Shown here in pieces: positions 6,543-8,310 of a stretch of 8,310 nt of DNA. The number at the start of each line of letters is the position of its first letter. Position 1 is the stretch's first letter. A model generated the notes under the pieces. That model did no database searches, was not told where the DNA came from, and saw nothing but the letters and a program-made list of their open reading frames with translations. The DNA is from Actinomycetota bacterium (GTDB lineage Bacteria > Actinomycetota > Thermoleophilia > Gaiellales > Gaiellaceae). The position numbers were made by a program, and so were the translations under genes. The stretch lies in contig JACDGR010000135.1 of assembly GCA_013821525.1 (NCBI GenBank), forward strand, positions 1-8,310. Reading direction: 5' to 3'.

Positions 6543-6863
6543 GTGGCTCTCGTGCGCGAGGTCACCGATCAGACGTTCGACCTCGAGGTCCTGCAGTCGG
6601 AAAGGCCGGTGATCGTCGATTTCTGGGCGCCGTGGTGCGGGCCGTGCAAGGCGATCGAGCCGGTGCTCGAGGCGCTCGCTGCCGGCTCCGAACGCGTCGA
6701 GCTCGTCCGGATCGACATCGACGAGAACCCCCGCACCGCAGACCTCTGCGGCGTGCTCTCGATCCCCACGGTCACGCTATTCGCCGGCGGTGAAGCTAAG
6801 GCGTCGGTCTACGGCGCGCGGCCGAAGCAGCACTTCGAGAAGACCTTTTCGGCGTACCTCTGA
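6543..6863 (+). CDS. trxA: Thioredoxin
   Basis: A classical 106-residue single-domain thioredoxin with no signal peptide, so cytosolic. It carries the active site FWAPWCGPCK with C32 and C35, the buried D26 and the cis-proline P75 in SIPTVTLF, all at standard thioredoxin numbering. It reduces disulfides of cytosolic proteins with electrons from thioredoxin reductase, which is not in the window. The start is GTG at 6543, one base after the TAG of the glycosyltransferase gene, so it is probably translated by coupling; the GTG at 6552 (codon 4) is an alternative. A third cysteine, C69 in DLCGVLSIP, falls where human thioredoxin has Cys69. A hairpin follows the stop codon. The link to the glycosyltransferase is positional only. 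Confidence 0.96.
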   Translation: MALVREVTDQTFDLEVLQSERPVIVDFWAPWCGPCKAIEPVLEALAAGSERVELVRIDIDENPRTADLCGVLSIPTVTLFAGGEAKASVYGARPKQHFEKTFSAYL

Positions 6864-6865
6864 TC

Positions 6866-6881
6866 CCTCCCGCGGGGGAGG
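6866..6881 (+). terminator. GC-rich hairpin after the thioredoxin gene
   Basis: CCTCCC (6866-6871) pairs perfectly with GGGAGG (6876-6881) over a GCGG loop, starting 3 bases after the trxA stop. No T-run follows, as is common in high-GC genomes. It is the likely end of the glycosyltransferase-trxA transcript. The rest of the gap to 6955 shows no promoter I can support. Confidence 0.5.
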
Positions 6882-6946
6882 CGCCCTGCGCCTGCGTCGC
6901 TGACGATGACGGACAACCGACCGGGGGCGGCCGGGCAACGACATCT

Positions 6947-6952
6947 GGGGGA
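6947..6952 (+). promoter_or_regulatory. Possible ribosome binding site of the lipoprotein gene
   Basis: GGGGGA lies 3 bases before the GTG at 6956. The spacing is short, so the start rests mainly on the complete signal peptide it gives. Confidence 0.35.
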
Positions 6953-6955
6953 TTC

Positions 6956-7939
6956 GTGCCGCCGCTCCGTCCTATCTGCGCCATCGCAGCAACAGCCGCC
7001 CTCGCCGCCTGCGCTGCGAGCGCCACCTCGGCGATGAATGTCGCCGCCGGCTCCGCAACGGTCGTCCATCGTGGCCAGCCCGTACGCATCGCCGTGCGCA
7101 CGCCGTCGCACGGTGTCTGCCTCGCCGAGGTGCGCTACTCGGACGGCGCGACCCAGGACAGTGGTGTCAAATCGCCCCGCGCGGGCTCGGTCAGCTGGAC
7201 GTTCCGCGCCCCGACGAACGCCACGCTCGGCGCGGCGCGCTGGACCGTGCGCTGCGGCGTCACGTGGCAGCGCTCGGGAGCCTGGCGGGCCGCTGCGCTG
7301 AAGGGCGGCGACGTGCCGAGCGCTGCGCCGGTCGTGATGATCGAGAAGGAGGGCTACTCCCAGCGGCCGGACAGCTACAGCACGGGTAGCGCCGTCAGCT
7401 ATGGCCTGATCCTGAAGAACACCTCGACGAAGGAAGATGCGAAGGACGTCTACGTCCTGATCAACTTCGCCTCGGCAAACGGCGAGCTGATCGGCACGGT
7501 GACGAAGAGCGTCAAGCTCGTAAGCGCCGGAGGTACCTACGCGCTCGGGGACTCGGTGCAGATGCGCACGCAGGTCCCTGGGACGAAGCTCGAGGTCACG
7601 GTCAAGGTGACGGCTCACGAGCCGACGAAGGCGACGCCGCTGCCGCACTTCGCGAACGTCCGGATCGAGCCGTCCCAGACCGACACGGGCTTCGTCGGCG
7701 AGGTCGACGGAGAGATCGTCAACGACACCTCGAAGCAGACGCTGACGCTGGCCTCGATCTCGATCGTCCTCCTTGATGCGACCGGGAAGATCGTCGGCGG
7801 CGGGACAGGGATCAGCTTCTCGCCGCTCCCGTCGGGCTCGCGGATGGTCTTCCTGGCACAGACCGGCTTCTCAGCGGTCGGCCTCGACCAGGCCGTCACG
7901 CCGCTCGTCTCAGTGGAGCCGACCTACCAGAGCGGCTGA
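6956..7939 (+). CDS. Predicted secreted lipoprotein with Ig-like beta-sandwich domains, function unknown
   Basis: A 327-residue exported protein. Residues 1-19 form a lipoprotein signal peptide: R5, an alanine-rich hydrophobic core and lipobox L16-A-A-C19, so C19 should be lipidated and the protein anchored outside the cytoplasmic membrane. Residues about 30-104 look like an Ig-type domain with C55 (GVCLAEVRYSDG) and C100 (WTVRCGVTW), a probable disulfide pair around a central W81. The rest appears to hold two related beta domains (about 125-220 and 230-322), each with an N-x-TSK turn (NTSTK 155-159, NDTSK 256-260) followed by a hydrophobic strand and a G-x-(I/L)-(I/V)-G turn, the style of FxLYD-like domains. 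No catalytic motif is visible; a binding or envelope role is a guess. The GTG start is needed to keep the signal peptide; the next ATG (codon 27) would lose it. It converges on thiL with a 14-base gap. Confidence 0.85.
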   Translation: MPPLRPICAIAATAALAACAASATSAMNVAAGSATVVHRGQPVRIAVRTPSHGVCLAEVRYSDGATQDSGVKSPRAGSVSWTFRAPTNATLGAARWTVRCGVTWQRSGAWRAAALKGGDVPSAAPVVMIEKEGYSQRPDSYSTGSAVSYGLILKNTSTKEDAKDVYVLINFASANGELIGTVTKSVKLVSAGGTYALGDSVQMRTQVPGTKLEVTVKVTAHEPTKATPLPHFANVRIEPSQTDTGFVGEVDGEIVNDTSKQTLTLASISIVLLDATGKIVGGGTGISFSPLPSGSRMVFLAQTGFSAVGLDQAVTPLVSVEPTYQSG

Positions 7940-7953
7940 GAGCGGGCGGAGCG

Positions 7954-8310
7954 TCAGACGAAGTGCTGCCAGCCGCCGAGCGCGTGCGGCTTGCCCGCCC
8001 GCAGTAGCTCGACGCCCCGGCCTGCCTCGACCCGGCCGATCACCGTGTGGCCGAGCGCCTCGCCGGTCGCGGCGAGCAGCTCGTAGTCCTCGCCGAAGCC
8101 GAGATCCTCGAGGGTCGCGCCCGGCGCGAGCGGCACGCGCTCCAGCTCGACGATGCAGCGAACGTCTGAGCGCCCGGCGATGTGCGCGAGGTCGACCGCG
8201 AGCCCGTCCGAGACGTCGAGCAGTGCATGCGCCTCGCGTGCGAGCGCCTCGCCCTCCGCGAGGCGTAGCGGGGGTCGCACGTAGCCGCCGGCGCGGAACG
8301 CAGCCCCGGC
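7954..8310 (-). CDS. thiL: Thiamine-monophosphate kinase, C-terminal fragment (5' end outside window)
   Basis: The minus-strand frame is open from the right edge to TGA at 7954-7956, giving about 118 C-terminal residues. ThiL phosphorylates thiamine monophosphate with ATP to thiamine pyrophosphate, the last step of cofactor synthesis. Family marks are RPPLRLAEGEALA, LLDVSDGLAVDLAHIA (the SDGL stretch belongs to the substrate and metal site), GFGEDYELLAATGE and the terminal GGWQHF, which corresponds to the G-x-x-HF ending of ThiL. Spacing between these marks is normal and there is no frameshift. The N-terminal ATP-binding half with the metal-binding aspartates is outside the window. No terminator is seen in the 14-base gap to the convergent lipoprotein gene. 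Confidence 0.94.
   Translation of the reverse strand, partial: AGAAFRAGGYVRPPLRLAEGEALAREAHALLDVSDGLAVDLAHIAGRSDVRCIVELERVPLAPGATLEDLGFGEDYELLAATGEALGHTVIGRVEAGRGVELLRAGKPHALGGWQHFV

Noticed and set aside
5579..6565. A 328-codon minus-strand open frame opposite the glycosyltransferase and the start of polX
   Set aside because: The glycosyltransferase on the other strand has complete family motifs; this frame shows none and overlaps the polX N-terminus in another frame.
6809..7648. A 279-codon minus-strand open frame opposite the lipoprotein
   Set aside because: The plus-strand frame has a signal peptide, lipobox and beta-rich regular sequence; the minus frame is Arg-rich without motifs.
1..8310. 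A mobile element, defence island or CRISPR array
   Set aside because: No transposase, integrase, phage, nuclease-helicase or regularly spaced repeat is visible. PolX is a housekeeping repair enzyme and the other genes are core or accessory metabolism.

Overview
This is high-GC DNA with GTG and TTG starts, very short intergenic gaps and an actinobacterial type of secreted lipoprotein. It most resembles an actinobacterium, possibly of the Thermoleophilia. That assignment rests on composition and protein style only. The window looks like ordinary chromosome: I see no IS element, phage gene, tRNA, rRNA or CRISPR array, and no stretch over 100 bases without a gene except short regulatory gaps.

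Layout. (1) At the left edge lies the C-terminal end of a trehalose-6-phosphate phosphatase (otsB, + strand). It converges on a two-gene minus-strand unit encoding a LytS-type soluble histidine kinase and its LytTR response regulator, coupled by a GTGA start/stop overlap. A hairpin fills the 52-base convergent gap. (2) Upstream of the kinase is a second minus-strand unit: an X-family DNA polymerase with a PHP nuclease domain (polX), a group II PLP-dependent decarboxylase with a TTG start, and a HAD hydrolase overlapping the decarboxylase end by 16 bases. A hairpin directly after the HAD stop probably separates this unit from the kinase unit. (3) polX is divergent from a plus-strand pair, a dolichol-phosphate-mannose-synthase-like glycosyltransferase followed after one base by a thioredoxin. 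The two divergent start codons are only 10 bases apart. (4) After a 92-base gap with a hairpin comes an Ig-like lipoprotein. It converges on the C-terminal part of thiamine-monophosphate kinase (thiL), which runs off the right edge.

The genes are mostly housekeeping (trehalose, DNA repair, polyprenol-phosphate sugar, redox, thiamine) and do not form one obvious pathway. The most interesting point is in the decarboxylase. The position of the cofactor-stacking histidine of aromatic amino acid decarboxylases (His192 in animal DOPA decarboxylase) is an asparagine here. That same substitution separates insect DOPA-aldehyde synthases from decarboxylases. I did not find a convincing wholly new multi-gene system.
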